A stretch of 41,142 nt of DNA from Cellulomonas sp. ACRRI (GCF_022346185.1 NZ_JAKRMS010000021.1:1-41142); one strand, 5' to 3'; counted from the stretch's first letter, positions 16,686-27,155 are shown. Program-made: numbers and translations. The notes: generated from the letters alone by a model not told the origin.

Positions 16686-18893
16686 GTGGTCAACTCCACG
16701 CCCGGCGACGGTGCCGCGGACACCGTCGACTCGATCGGGCGTGCCGTCGGCCAGATCGTGGGCATGCCGGTCCTCGTGGTGGCCGCGGAGCCGCCGCGCT
16801 GGCCCGTCGTCTGGGTCAACCGTGCGTTCACCGACGCGACCGGGCTCACGCTCGACGACGTCGCCGGGCCCGCCGTGGACCTGATCGCCCTGTCCGCCGA
16901 GGACGCCTCCGGCCTGCACCAGCTCCGGGACGCGGTCCTGGACCGGCGTGCGACCTCCGCCCTGCTCCGGCTGCGCCGCGCCCGGGGCGACTGGTTCTGG
17001 GCCCGCACGGTCGTCACCCCGGTGACCGCCGAGGGCGCGACCGAGCCGACGCACTGGGTGGCGGCCCTCGTCGACGTCACCGAGCAGGTCGACCGCGACG
17101 CCGCGGTGGCCGCCGAGGTGGAGGTCGTCCGCCGGGAGAGCGAGGACCTCGCGCTGATCGGCGCCGTGTCCGACCTGGTGATGGACCTGGACGACCCGTA
17201 CGGGCTGCGGGCCATCGCCGAGCTGCTGGCGCACCGGGTGGTCGCCTGGGCCGGGTTCTACGTGGACGACGACGGCCTGCAGGCGGCGGACGGGGTCGAC
17301 GTCCACCGCGCGCCCCGTGCCTCGGGGCGGCGGCACGGTCCCGGCGGCACGGGGGTGCCCTTCGTCGCCCGGCGGGGCGCGCGGCCCCCCGGCGACGACC
17401 CGGTGCAGCGGCTGCTCGACGGCGAGGGCGAGACGCACCTGGTCCTGGACCTCGACACCGACGCGCCGGGCGAGCCGGGCACCGCCTCGGCCTGGCTGGC
17501 GGAGGACCTGCGCGCCCGCGTGCCCGACGGCGCGGCCGTCGGGCACGTCGCGGTCCTGCCGCTGCCCGGCCGGCACCGGGAGCTCGGCCTGCTGGCGGTC
17601 GTCCCGCGCGCGGCCACCGGCCCCGACCTGGTCCACGACGCCCCCGCCCGCGGCGGCCTGGACGAGCGCACCCGCACGATCCTGTCGCTCACCGCGCGCC
17701 GGGTCGGCCTGGCGATGGAGAACGTCCGGCTGTACGCCCGGGAGCACCGGGTGGCGGAGACCCTGCAGCGCGCGATGCTGCCGGAGCAGGCCGAGATCGA
17801 GGGCCTGGACGTCTGGTCGTACTACGCGCCGAACGTCGTCTACGCGCAGGTCGGCGGCGACTGGTACGACGTCGTGCAGATCGCCCCCGACGTCGTCGGG
17901 GTGGTGATCGGCGACGTGGTGGGCCACGACGTCGAGGCCGCGGCGGCCATGGGCCAGCTCCGGTCGGTCGTGCGCGCGTACGCCTTCGAGGTCACGGAGC
18001 CCGGGCCGGTGCTCGAGCGCGTGGACCAGCTCGTCGGCGGCATGCGCATCCCGCGCTCCGCGGGCCTGGTGCTCACCACGCTCACGCGCCGGGACCCCGA
18101 GGACGGCGGCTGCCCGAGCTGGCGCCTGGAGTACTCGCGCGCCGGCCACCTGCCCGCCCTGCTGGTGCGCGACGGGCAGGTCGTGCTGCTCGACGGCGCG
18201 GGGGGTGCGCTCATCGGGTTCGGCGACGGGCGCCGGCGGACCGCCCGGCACGACCTGCTCCCCGGCGACGTGCTGGTGTTCTACACGGACGGCCTCATCG
18301 AGCGCCGGGACCGCGCGCTGCCGGACGGCCTGGCCGCGCTGCGCGAGGTGGCCGCGGGCGCGTCCGCCGTCGACGCGGCCGGCATCGGCGAGGAGCTGCT
18401 GGCGCGGCTCGCGGACAGCCCGGAGGACGACGTCGCCGTGGTCGTCGTGCGGATCCCCGACCTCACCGACACCTCCGGGCACGGCGGCAACGTGCGCAGC
18501 CGGCGCTGGCAGCTGCCGAGCGAGCCGGCCTCCATCGCCCGGGCGCGGCACGCGGTGCTGCGGACCTCGCACGCGTGGGAGCTGGGCGACGCGGCGAACG
18601 CCGAGCTCGTCGTCTCCGAGCTGGTCGCCAACGCCGTGCTGCACGGCTGGGGACGGGTCACCCTGCGGCTGCACGACACCGGCGACGGCCTGCGGATCGA
18701 GGTCGAGGACTCCAACCCCACGCCGCCCGTCGCGACCGAGGGGCACCCGGGCCGGATCGGCGGGTTCGGCATGCGGATCGTCGAGCGGCTGGCGGACTGG
18801 GGCTGGCGGCCGTCGCGCGGCGGCAAGGTCGTGTGGGCGCGCGTGCGGCCGTCGGAGCCGTCGGTGCTGCACGGGCCCCGCGGCGGGGCGTAG
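16686..18893 (+). CDS. PAS-GAF-SpoIIE phosphatase with C-terminal HATPase kinase
   Basis: A 735-residue cytoplasmic multidomain signalling protein. Order: a PAS domain (about 10-135; VVWVNRAFTDATGLTLDDVAG, with no LOV cysteine visible); a GAF-like domain (about 150-345); a SpoIIE/PP2C phosphatase (about 370-590) with VGGDWYD at 389-395, IGDVVGHD at 408, FYTDGL near 532 and PEDDVA near 579; and an RsbW-type HATPase (about 605-725) with N-box Asn638 in NAELVVSELVANAVLHG and G-box GGFGMRIVERL at 692. The phosphatase would dephosphorylate STAS antagonists while the kinase-like domain could phosphorylate them or hold a sigma factor, both switch functions in one chain. The start is GTG at 16686, five bases after GGAGG; an adjacent GTG at 16683 is possible. 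It is flanked by two opposite-strand STAS genes. Confidence 0.95.
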   Translation: MVNSTPGDGAADTVDSIGRAVGQIVGMPVLVVAAEPPRWPVVWVNRAFTDATGLTLDDVAGPAVDLIALSAEDASGLHQLRDAVLDRRATSALLRLRRARGDWFWARTVVTPVTAEGATEPTHWVAALVDVTEQVDRDAAVAAEVEVVRRESEDLALIGAVSDLVMDLDDPYGLRAIAELLAHRVVAWAGFYVDDDGLQAADGVDVHRAPRASGRRHGPGGTGVPFVARRGARPPGDDPVQRLLDGEGETHLVLDLDTDAPGEPGTASAWLAEDLRARVPDGAAVGHVAVLPLPGRHRELGLLAVVPRAATGPDLVHDAPARGGLDERTRTILSLTARRVGLAMENVRLYAREHRVAETLQRAMLPEQAEIEGLDVWSYYAPNVVYAQVGGDWYDVVQIAPDVVGVVIGDVVGHDVEAAAAMGQLRSVVRAYAFEVTEPGPVLERVDQLVGGMRIPRSAGLVLTTLTRRDPEDGGCPSWRLEYSRAGHLPALLVRDGQVVLLDGAGGALIGFGDGRRRTARHDLLPGDVLVFYTDGLIERRDRALPDGLAALREVAAGASAVDAAGIGEELLARLADSPEDDVAVVVVRIPDLTDTSGHGGNVRSRRWQLPSEPASIARARHAVLRTSHAWELGDAANAELVVSELVANAVLHGWGRVTLRLHDTGDGLRIEVEDSNPTPPVATEGHPGRIGGFGMRIVERLADWGWRPSRGGKVVWARVRPSEPSVLHGPRGGA

Positions 18894-18903
18894 GTCCGCG
18901 AGG

Positions 18904-19275
18904 TCAGGCCGGCGAGGACGCGTCCTGCGCGACCTGCTCGGTGCCGTCGGCCCCGGGCGCGGCGCACCGGTGGTCCGCGTCGATGCGGAACAGCTCGAGC
19001 GCCCCGCAGATCTCCAGCACGAACAGGTCCCGCGGGTCCGCACCGCGCAGCACCGTCGCGCCACCGCGCTTGCGGCTGGCGTCCGCCAGCGAGATGAGGA
19101 ACGCCGCGCCGGTCGAGTCCATGAACGTCACGTCGCACATGTCGATGACGAGCAGCTGGCGGCGCAGGCCGACGACGCGGGCGGCGATCTCGGGGAACTG
19201 GTCGCGCTCGGCCAGGTCGAGGTCCCCGGCGATGACGAGGGTCGTCGTCGCGGCCGAGGTGGCGATCTCGATCAT
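18904..19275 (-). CDS. STAS-domain anti-sigma factor antagonist (second copy)
   Basis: A 123-residue STAS protein with no N-terminal tail: TTLVIAGDLDLAERDQF, then LLVIDMCDVTFMDSTGAAFL with the candidate phosphoacceptor Ser54, and an acidic, Cys-containing C-terminal extension (about 98-123) that is not part of the fold. It converges on the SpoIIE-type gene with only 10 bases between stops, and its DST motif differs from the DSS of the copy at 16156. Together they suggest one phosphatase serving two antagonists (inference). The ATG at 19275 is preceded by a weak AGGT. The two cysteines of LEICGALEL and DHRCAAPG may matter but no metal or redox motif is clear. Confidence 0.9.
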   Translation of the reverse strand: MIEIATSAATTTLVIAGDLDLAERDQFPEIAARVVGLRRQLLVIDMCDVTFMDSTGAAFLISLADASRKRGGATVLRGADPRDLFVLEICGALELFRIDADHRCAAPGADGTEQVAQDASSPA

Positions 19276-19379
19276 GAGGGGACCTGTCGACGAGGGGCGC
19301 GTGCTGGACGACTGTAACCACGTCGCGGGCGCGGACGCATGCCGAGGTCCCCGACGGGTCGCCTGCGACACTGGTCGGC

Positions 19380-19802
19380 ATGACCGGAGCCAACCTCCTC
19401 GGACCCGAGCCCACCCGCCTCCCGGACGGTGCCGACGCCGACGCGCGCGCCGTCCTGACCGCCGGCGGCGACCCCCGCGACGCCGCACGCCGCGCCCCCG
19501 CCTCGTCGCTCGCGTGGGCGCTGCTCGCCGAGCGGGCGCTCCGGGACGAGGGCGACCCGGTCGCGGCGTACGCCTACGCCCGCACCGGCTACCACCGCGG
19601 CCTGGACGCGCTGCGGCGCGCCGGGTGGCGCGGCCAGGGGCCGATCCCCGCGGACCACGAGCCCAACCAGGGCTTCCTGCGGGCGCTGCTCGCCCTCGCC
19701 GAGGCCGCCGAGGCGATCGAGGAGGACGAGGAGGCCGCGCGCTGCGAGCAGTTCCTCGTCGACTCGGGCACCTCCGCCGCCGAGGTCGCCGGCCTGCGCT
19801 GA
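19380..19802 (+). CDS. DUF3151 family protein
   Basis: A 140-residue cytoplasmic protein of the actinobacteria-specific DUF3151 family; function unknown. Typical blocks are LLGPEPTRLP at the start, SSLAWALLAERAL, AYAYARTGYHRGLDALRRAGWRGQGP near residues 60-84, and HEPNQGFLRAL, followed by an acidic helix (EAAEAIEEDEEAARCEQF). Mostly alpha-helical, somewhat like a tetratricopeptide-type arrangement (inference). The ATG at 19380 has no ribosome site; GACACT lies 7 bases upstream, a weak match to the leaderless pattern. purA follows after a 186-base structured leader. Confidence 0.88.
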   Translation: MTGANLLGPEPTRLPDGADADARAVLTAGGDPRDAARRAPASSLAWALLAERALRDEGDPVAAYAYARTGYHRGLDALRRAGWRGQGPIPADHEPNQGFLRALLALAEAAEAIEEDEEAARCEQFLVDSGTSAAEVAGLR

Positions 19803-21275
<1,473 letters not shown>

Positions 21276-21370
21276 CCCGCCGGGGGACTCCGCCGGACGG
21301 AGGACGCGGTCCGCGCGGATCCGTCGTCCCGACGACGCGGCGGGTCCCCGCGCCGGGGGACGGTGCCGGG

Positions 21371-22420
21371 GTGCGCACCACCCGTCTCCGCCCCAGGACC
21401 CTGCTCCGCCGGACCGCGCTCGCCGTCGCGCTGACCCTCCTCGCCCTGCCGCTCGCCGGCGCCGGGTACGAGGCGTGGTCGGCGCGCGGCGCCGCGGACC
21501 GCTACCCGCCGCCCGGCCGCCTGGTCGACGTCGGCGACCACGCCCTGCACCTCGACGTCCGGGGCGCAGGGTCGCCGGTCGTCGTGCTCGAGGCCGGCAG
21601 CGGCGAGACCTCCCTCGGCTGGGAGGCCGTCGCCGACGCCCTGGCCGGGCACACCACCGTCGTGGCGTACGACCGCGCCGGGTACGCCTGGAGCGAGCCG
21701 TCCGCGGAGCCGCGCACCGGCGAGGCGGTCGTCGCCGACCTGCGCGCCGCGCTCGACGCCGCCGGGCTCGCCGGCCCGTCCGTCGTGGTCGGCCACTCGA
21801 TGGGCGGGCTGTTCGCCCGGCTCCTCGCCGAGCGGGCCCCGGAGGAGGTCGCCGGGCTGGTGCTCGTCGACGCCCGGCCCGAGGACGACGCCCGGGCCAC
21901 CGCGGAGGTGCTCGCGGCGGAGGGCCGGCCCGCCGACCCGCCCGCGTGGGCCCTGGGTGCGCTCCAGCGCACCGGGGCGCTCCGGCTGTTCGCCGACCAG
22001 CTCCTCGCCGGCATGGTCGACCCGGCGGAGCGGGAGCGGTTCCTCGACGTCGTCGCCACCCCCGCGTTCTTCGCCGCGCGGCAGCAGGAGGCCGACCGGA
22101 TCGGGTCGACCGAGGACGCCGTCCGCGGCCAGGACCTCGGCGACCTCCCGGTGCGGATCATCGCCCGGGGCGAGCCCCAGGACTACGCCGCGGCCGGGAT
22201 CTCCGCGCGCGGCGGCGCCGAGCTGGAGCGGATCTGGCAGGACGGGCAGCGCCGCATGCTCGGGCTCTCCTCGCGCGCCGCGCTCGTCGTCGCGGAGGCC
22301 AGCGGGCACCTCGTGCCGCGCGACCGGCCGGACGTGGTCGTCGACCAGGTGCTCGAGGTGCTGGAGGAGGTCCGCGCGGACGAGGGCTCCCGGTCGGCGT
22401 GGACGGCCGGGCGGGGCTGA
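21371..22420 (+). CDS. Secreted or membrane-anchored alpha/beta hydrolase
   Basis: A 349-residue alpha/beta-hydrolase with an uncleaved anchor or signal peptide (about 11-33: [20 protein letters not shown] after a basic start). Nucleophile Ser143 in GHSMGGLF; oxyanion segment LEAGSGE; second-strand turn [10 protein letters not shown]; probable catalytic His313 in [10 protein letters not shown]; the acid residue probably lies in the [10 protein letters not shown] region. These features fit esterases, lipases or haloperoxidase-like hydrolases; the substrate is unknown. The GTG at 21371 is chosen because it gives the basic plus hydrophobic N-terminus; GACGGT lies 6 bases before it. The preceding 95 bases hold only a weak 6-base hairpin (21322-21337). 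Confidence 0.88.
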   Translation: MRTTRLRPRTLLRRTALAVALTLLALPLAGAGYEAWSARGAADRYPPPGRLVDVGDHALHLDVRGAGSPVVVLEAGSGETSLGWEAVADALAGHTTVVAYDRAGYAWSEPSAEPRTGEAVVADLRAALDAAGLAGPSVVVGHSMGGLFARLLAERAPEEVAGLVLVDARPEDDARATAEVLAAEGRPADPPAWALGALQRTGALRLFADQLLAGMVDPAERERFLDVVATPAFFAARQQEADRIGSTEDAVRGQDLGDLPVRIIARGEPQDYAAAGISARGGAELERIWQDGQRRMLGLSSRAALVVAEASGHLVPRDRPDVVVDQVLEVLEEVRADEGSRSAWTAGRG

Positions 22421-22432
22421 GCGCGACCTCGG

Positions 22433-22438
22433 TAGGGT
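22433..22438 (+). promoter_or_regulatory. -10 hexamer of a leaderless purD transcript
   Basis: TAGGGT is followed by 7 bases and the GTG at 22446, with no ribosome site. The same hexamer precedes the SDR gene. Confidence 0.6.
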
Positions 22439-22445
22439 CGGCCCC

Positions 22446-23708
22446 GTGAAGATCCTCGTCGTCGGGACCGGCGCCCGCGAGCACGCCCTCACCCTGGCCC
22501 TGTCCCGCGACCCGCAGGTCACCGAGCTGCACGCCGCCCCCGGCAACCCGGGCATCGGCGCGCTGGCGACGCTGCACGCGGTGGACCCGCTCGACGGCGC
22601 GGCGGTCGCGGCGCTGGCGATCTCCGTCGGGGCCGACCTGGTCGTCGTCGGCCCGGAGGCCCCGCTCGTGGCGGGCGTGTCCGACGCGGTGCGCGCGGCC
22701 GGGGTGCCGGTGTTCGGGCCGAGCGCCGAGGCCGCGCGGCTCGAGGGGTCGAAGGCGTTCGCCAAGGAGGTCATGGCCGCCGCCGGCGTCCCCACGGCCG
22801 ACCCGGTGGTCGTCACCGAGGCGTCCGCGGCCGAGGCCGCGCTCGACACCTTCGGCGCCCCGTACGTGGTCAAGGACGACGGCCTCGCCGCCGGCAAGGG
22901 CGTCGTCGTCACCGAGGACCGCGCCGTGGCCCTGGAGCACGCCCTCGCCTGCCTGGCCAAGCCGGGCGGCCGGGTCGTCGTCGAGGACTACCTGGACGGC
23001 CCCGAGGTGTCCCTGTTCGTGCTCTCGGACGGCACCCACGTGGTGCCGCTCGTGCCGGCCCAGGACTTCAAGCGCGTCGGCGACGCCGACACCGGCCCGA
23101 ACACCGGCGGGATGGGCGCGTACACCCCGCTGCCCTGGGCCCCGGCGGGGCTCGTGGCGGAGGTCGTCGCCCAGGTCGCCCAGCCCACCGTGGACGAGAT
23201 GGCGCGGCGCGGCACCCCGTTCGTCGGCGTCCTGTACTGCGGGCTCGCGCTGACCAGCCACGGGACCCGGGTGGTCGAGTTCAACGCCCGGTTCGGCGAC
23301 CCCGAGACGCAGGTGGTGCTGGCCCGGCTCGCGACGCCCCTCGCGGGCGTGCTGCTCGCCGCGGCCACCGGCGGGCTCGACGACCTGCCGCCGCTCGACT
23401 GGACCGACGAGGCGGCCGTCACCGTGGTCGTCGCGTCGGCCGGGTACCCGGAGGCGCCGCGCACCGGCGACGTCATCACCGGGCTCGACGAGGCCGGGGC
23501 GGTCCCCGGCGTCCACGTGCTGCACGCCGGCACGGCGGCCGGCGCGGACGGCGCGGTCCTCTCCGCCGGCGGCCGGGTGCTGTCGGTCGTCGGCACCGGC
23601 CCGGACCTGGCGGCGGCCCGCGCGGCGGCCTACGCGGGCGTCGACCGGATCGCCCTGCCGGGCTCCCACCACCGCACCGACATCGCCCGGGCGGCCGCGG
23701 AGGGCTGA
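22446..23708 (+). CDS. purD: Phosphoribosylamine-glycine ligase (GARS)
   Basis: A 420-residue ATP-grasp ligase forming GAR from phosphoribosylamine, glycine and ATP, the second step of purine synthesis; its product is the substrate of PurT, encoded at 13033. Family landmarks: [55 protein letters not shown], the metal-binding blocks [21 protein letters not shown] and [17 protein letters not shown], and a C-terminal sandwich domain. It is the stand-alone form, not fused to PurM or PurN. The GTG at 22446 is supported by TAGGGT seven bases upstream. A small membrane protein and purC follow on the same strand. Confidence 0.98.
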   Translation: MKILVVGTGAREHALTLALSRDPQVTELHAAPGNPGIGALATLHAVDPLDGAAVAALAISVGADLVVVGPEAPLVAGVSDAVRAAGVPVFGPSAEAARLEGSKAFAKEVMAAAGVPTADPVVVTEASAAEAALDTFGAPYVVKDDGLAAGKGVVVTEDRAVALEHALACLAKPGGRVVVEDYLDGPEVSLFVLSDGTHVVPLVPAQDFKRVGDADTGPNTGGMGAYTPLPWAPAGLVAEVVAQVAQPTVDEMARRGTPFVGVLYCGLALTSHGTRVVEFNARFGDPETQVVLARLATPLAGVLLAAATGGLDDLPPLDWTDEAAVTVVVASAGYPEAPRTGDVITGLDEAGAVPGVHVLHAGTAAGADGAVLSAGGRVLSVVGTGPDLAAARAAAYAGVDRIALPGSHHRTDIARAAAEG

Positions 23709-23737
23709 GGGGGCCGGCGGCAGGCATACTCGCCCGC

Positions 23738-23956
23738 ATGGAGCTGCCCCTCGCCTGGTCCCTCGTCCTGCTCGTCGCCGGGGCGTGGAGCCTGCTCGTC
23801 TGGCCCCGGTTCGGCGCGCGCATCGCGGCGGACCCCCGGGCCCGCGACGCCCAGGGGCGGCCGACGCGGTTCCTCACCGTGCACCTGGTGCTCATCACGG
23901 TGTCGATGCTGCTGGGGGCGGCCGTCGCGCTGCTCGGCGTCCTCACGCTGCTCTGA
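23738..23956 (+). CDS. Small SCO4848-like membrane protein
   Basis: A 72-residue protein with two membrane helices: about 5-22 (LAWSLVLLVAGAWSLLVW) and about 46-70 (VHLVLITVSMLLGAAVALLGVLTLL), joined by a basic loop with PRFGARIAADPRARD and GRPTRF. The pattern, in particular WPRF near 22-25 and FLTVHLVLI, resembles the actinobacterial 'SCO4848 family membrane protein', whose function is not known to me; the family name is from memory. The ATG at 23738 has CATACT exactly 7 bases upstream and no ribosome site, so it is probably a leaderless start. It lies between purD and purC. Confidence 0.8.
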   Translation: MELPLAWSLVLLVAGAWSLLVWPRFGARIAADPRARDAQGRPTRFLTVHLVLITVSMLLGAAVALLGVLTLL

Positions 23957-24025
23957 CGCCGCGCCGGTCCGCGCGCCCCCGGACGGCCGCCCCGGCCGCC
24001 CCCGCGGCTGCGGCAGGATGGCCCC

Positions 24026-24949
24026 ATGACCGCACCCACGCTGCCCGGCTGGACGCACACCTACTCCGGCAAGGTCCGCGACCTGTACGTCCCCGACACC
24101 ACCCAGGAGGCCGGTGCCGCGGTGGTCGAGGCGCACGGCGACGTCGTCCTCGTCGTCGCCAGCGACCGGGTCAGCGCGTTCGACCACGTGCTCAGCCCGG
24201 GCATCCCCGGCAAGGGCGTCGTGCTGACCCGGCTGAGCCTGTGGTGGTTCGACCAGCTGGCCGACCTGGTGCCCCACCACGTCGTGTCGGCCGAGGCGCC
24301 CGCGGTGCCGGAGGCGGTGCTCGGCCGGGCGATGGTGTGCCGGCGGCTGCAGATGTTCCCGGTCGAGTGCGTGGCCCGCGGCTACCTGACCGGGTCGGGC
24401 CTGGCGGAGTACCGGGCGACCGGCGAGGTCACCGGCATCCCGCTGCCGGCCGGCCTGGTGGACGGGTCGCGGCTGCCGGAGCCGATCTTCACGCCCGCGA
24501 CCAAGGCGGAGCTCGGCGAGCACGACGAGAACGTCAGCCTGGACGTCGTCGCCGCGCGGCTGGGCCGGGAGCGCGCGGAGGAGCTGCGCGACCTCACGCT
24601 GGCGGTGTACTCGCGGGCCGAGGGCGTCGCGCGGGAGCGCGGCGTGATCCTGGCGGACACCAAGCTGGAGTTCGGCGTCGACCCGACGACCGGGGCCGTG
24701 ACCCTGGGCGACGAGGTGCTGACGCCGGACTCGTCGCGGTTCTGGCCGGCCGACGCCTGGGAGCCGGGCCGGGCGCAGCCGAGCTTCGACAAGCAGGTCG
24801 TCCGCGACTGGCTGGCCTCGGACGCGTCGGGCTGGGACCGCGCGGCGGACGCCGAGCCGCCGGCGCTGCCCGCGGAGGTCGTCGAGCGGACCCGCGCGCG
24901 GTACCTCGAGGCCTACGAACGGCTGACGGGGGCGCCGCTCACGGTGTGA
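24026..24949 (+). CDS. purC: SAICAR synthase
   Basis: A 307-residue enzyme joining CAIR with aspartate, using ATP, to give SAICAR in purine synthesis. Motifs: YSGKVRDLYVPD (P-loop-like start), VASDRVSAFDHVLSPGIPGKG, CRRLQMFPVECVARGYLTGSG, FTPATKAE, ENVSLD, and ADTKLEFGVD, followed by DEVLTPDSSRFWPAD with catalytic acidic residues and SFDKQVVRDWL. This is the longer form of the family common in actinobacteria and yeast rather than the 237-residue E. coli type. The ATG at 24026 has CAGGAT six bases upstream and no ribosome site. Its last codons form one arm of a terminator hairpin. Confidence 0.97.
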   Translation: MTAPTLPGWTHTYSGKVRDLYVPDTTQEAGAAVVEAHGDVVLVVASDRVSAFDHVLSPGIPGKGVVLTRLSLWWFDQLADLVPHHVVSAEAPAVPEAVLGRAMVCRRLQMFPVECVARGYLTGSGLAEYRATGEVTGIPLPAGLVDGSRLPEPIFTPATKAELGEHDENVSLDVVAARLGRERAEELRDLTLAVYSRAEGVARERGVILADTKLEFGVDPTTGAVTLGDEVLTPDSSRFWPADAWEPGRAQPSFDKQVVRDWLASDASGWDRAADAEPPALPAEVVERTRARYLEAYERLTGAPLTV

Positions 24950-24960
24950 GCGACGCCCCC
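24928..24960. terminator. Terminator hairpin overlapping the purC stop
   Basis: Arms of 15 bases, 24928-24942 and 24946-24960, pair with one mismatch around the loop GGT. The purC stop codon TGA (24947-24949) lies inside the right arm. Downstream is the convergent siderophore-binding protein gene, so it may work in both directions. Confidence 0.7.
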
Positions 24961-24991
24961 GCCGGGGCCGCGCCGGGCGGCGCGACGGGGC

Positions 24992-25999
24992 TCAGGAGCC
25001 GAGCGCGTCCTCGATGAGCGGCACCAGGTTGTCGAGCGCGTACTGCTGGGCGCCGATGGTGCCGAGCGAGTAGGCGGAGGACAGGTCGCCGTCGATCACC
25101 ACCGCGCGCCCGTCGGCGACGGCCGGGATGGCCTGCCACTGCGGGTCGTCGGTGATCTCGGCGGTGTCGATGTAGATCGGGAACGCGACGATCAGGTCGG
25201 CGTCCAGCAGGTCGAGCTGCTCGGACGAGATGTCGACGCTGAAGCCCGAGGCGGACACGGGCAGGTCGGCGATGGTCGGCGACTGCACGAAGCCGAGGTT
25301 CTCCAGGAAGTCGACGCGGTCGCCGCCCTCGATGTAGGCGCCCCAGCCCTCGGAGGTGCGGGTGGCGGCGGCGATGGTCCTGCCGTCCCAGTCCGGGTGC
25401 GCCTCGCGCGCGGCGGCGAAGGCGTCCTCGAGCTGGGTCTGCAGCTCCTCGCCCTTCTCCGGGACGCCGAGCGCGGTCGAGATGATCTCCAGCTGCTGCT
25501 GGCCGGTGGTGAGGTAGGAGTCGCCGCCCTCGGGCACGCCGACGGTGGGGGCGATCTCGGAGAGCCGGTCGTACCGGTCCTGGTCGCCGGACGACTTCAC
25601 GTCGAGGATCAGGTCGGGCTCGAGCGCGGCGATCGCCTCGTAGGACGGCTCGAGGGTGTCGATGATCTCGGGGGACTCGTCGTACTGCCCCTCCGCCCAC
25701 GGGCCGACGCCGTCGCCGCCGAACGCCAGCCAGTCGGACGCGCCGACCGGCTGGTAGCCCAGGGACAGCGCGGTCTCGGCGTCGCCCCAGCCGAGGGCGA
25801 CGATGCGCTCCGGGCGGGACTCGACGGTGATCTCGCCGAACTTGGTGTCCACGGTCGCGGGGAACGTGCCCTCGGACGCGGAGCCGGTGCCGCCCGCGGC
25901 GGTAGTCTCGCCCGAGCCGGCGGCGTCGTCGGTGCCGGAGCACGCGCTCAGGGCCAGGACCGCGACCGCCGCGACGGCGGCGACACGCATGGACTTCAT
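24992..25999 (-). CDS. Iron-siderophore ABC transporter substrate-binding lipoprotein
   Basis: A 335-residue FepB/FecB-type (class III) periplasmic-binding-fold protein tethered to the outer face of the membrane. Lipobox LSAC with Cys20 after a basic and hydrophobic signal; Ser/Gly-rich linker (about 21-45); then the binding domain with RIVALGWGDAETALSLGYQPVG, EAIAALEPDLILDVKSSGDQDRYDRLSEIAPTV, and the long backbone helix between lobes. It is divergent from the permease genes and shares a region with a DtxR/IdeR-type iron box (26068-26086), so iron-repressed siderophore uptake is the likely role; the specific siderophore is unknown. The ATG at 25999 follows AAAGG; a second Met lies at residue 4. 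Confidence 0.94.
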   Translation of the reverse strand: MKSMRVAAVAAVAVLALSACSGTDDAAGSGETTAAGGTGSASEGTFPATVDTKFGEITVESRPERIVALGWGDAETALSLGYQPVGASDWLAFGGDGVGPWAEGQYDESPEIIDTLEPSYEAIAALEPDLILDVKSSGDQDRYDRLSEIAPTVGVPEGGDSYLTTGQQQLEIISTALGVPEKGEELQTQLEDAFAAAREAHPDWDGRTIAAATRTSEGWGAYIEGGDRVDFLENLGFVQSPTIADLPVSASGFSVDISSEQLDLLDADLIVAFPIYIDTAEITDDPQWQAIPAVADGRAVVIDGDLSSAYSLGTIGAQQYALDNLVPLIEDALGS

Positions 26000-26067
26000 C
26001 GAAGGCCTTTCGTGGAGGGGGCCCGTGGCGACCTCGGGAACGGAGTCACGATCGGGCGAATGCCCCG

Positions 26068-26086
26068 GAAGGTTAGCCTAGCCTCA
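26068..26086. promoter_or_regulatory. DtxR/IdeR-type iron box
   Basis: GAAGGTTAGCCTAGCCTCA matches 15 of 19 bases of the iron-box consensus TTAGGTTAGSCTAACCTAA. It lies between the divergent binding-protein and permease genes and covers the permease -10 hexamer and minus-strand TAGGCT, so an iron-loaded repressor would block both directions. Confidence 0.85.
26079..26084 (+). promoter_or_regulatory. -10 hexamer of the leaderless permease transcript
   Basis: TAGCCT ends 6 bases before the GTG at 26091, with no ribosome site. It lies within the right half of the iron box. Confidence 0.5.
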
Positions 26087-26090
26087 TGAC

Positions 26091-27155
26091 GTGCGGGAAC
26101 CCCGGGTGAGCGCGGTCGGCGCCCCGCACCCCGCGGCGGCCCGCCCGAGGAGGTACTCGACCGCCCGGCGCGGCGCCGCGCTGGTGCTGCTCGCGGGCCT
26201 GCTCGTCGCCGCGCTGGCCCTCAGCCTCGCCGTCGGGTCGCGCCCCGTGGGCCTGTCCACGGTCTGGGGCGCGCTGACCGGCGGGGACGTGCCCGCGCCC
26301 GACCACGCCGCGGTCGTCGGCCTGCGGCTGCCGCGCACCGTGCTGGCGGTGCTGGTCGGCGCGGGGCTCGCGGTCGCCGGCGGGCTCATGCAGGCGCTGA
26401 CCCGGAACCCCCTCGCGGACCCCGGCATCCTCGGGGTGACGAGCGGCGCGGCCTTCGCGGTCGCGATGGGCGTGGTCCTGCTCGGCGTGACCCGGCCGTC
26501 GGGGTACGTGTGGTTCGCGTTCGGCGGGGCGCTGCTGGCGACGGTGGCGGTCTACCTGGTCGGCTCGGCGGGGCGGTCGAACGCGGGACCGGTCCAGCTG
26601 ACCCTGGCCGGGGTCGCGCTGAGCGCGGTGCTGACGGGGCTGGTCGGCGCGCTGCGGCTCACGGACCAGGAGCGGTTCGCGGTCCTGCTGACCTGGGAGT
26701 CGGGGTCGTTCCAGGCCCGGGGCTGGGACGTGATCCTGCCGGTGCTGCCGTTCGTGCTGCTCGGCCTGGCGGTCGCGGGGGTCGTGGCCGGGGCGCTGAA
26801 CACGCTCGGGCTGGGGGAGGACCTGGCGACGGCGCTGGGCGCCTCGGTCGGCCGGACACGGGTGCTGTCGGTGGTGGCGATCACGCTGCTGGCCGGCGGC
26901 GCGACCGCGATGGCCGGGCCGATCACGCTCGTGGGTCTGATGGTGCCGCACATCGTGCGCTGGCTCGTCGGCCCGGACCAGCGGTGGATCCTCGGGCTGT
27001 CCGCGCTGGCCGGGCCGGTGCTGGTGCTGCTCGCGGACGTGGCGGCGCGGGTGCTGCTGTGGCCGGGGGAGCTGCCGGTGGGCGTCGTCACCGCGTTCGT
27101 GGGCGCGCCGGTGCTGATCGCGCTGGTGCGGCGGCGGAAGGCCACGGGGCTGTGA
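26091..27155 (+). CDS. FecCD-family siderophore permease (first subunit)
   Basis: A 354-residue integral membrane subunit of an iron-siderophore ABC importer, with about nine to ten hydrophobic helices. Typical FecCD blocks: VVGLRLPRTVLAVLVGAGLA, GGLMQALTRNPLADPGILGVTSGA (about 98-122), a central NTLGLGEDLATALGASVGRTR segment that contacts the ATPase, AGPITLVGLMVPHIVRWLVGPDQR, and WPGELPVGVVTAFVGAPVLIALVRR. The GTG at 26091 is supported by the -10 hexamer 6 bases upstream; a second in-frame GTG lies at 26106. It overlaps the second permease by 4 bases (GTGA), and the ATPase follows in the same operon, giving heteromeric permeases as in FepDG. Confidence 0.95.
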   Translation: MREPRVSAVGAPHPAAARPRRYSTARRGAALVLLAGLLVAALALSLAVGSRPVGLSTVWGALTGGDVPAPDHAAVVGLRLPRTVLAVLVGAGLAVAGGLMQALTRNPLADPGILGVTSGAAFAVAMGVVLLGVTRPSGYVWFAFGGALLATVAVYLVGSAGRSNAGPVQLTLAGVALSAVLTGLVGALRLTDQERFAVLLTWESGSFQARGWDVILPVLPFVLLGLAVAGVVAGALNTLGLGEDLATALGASVGRTRVLSVVAITLLAGGATAMAGPITLVGLMVPHIVRWLVGPDQRWILGLSALAGPVLVLLADVAARVLLWPGELPVGVVTAFVGAPVLIALVRRRKATGL

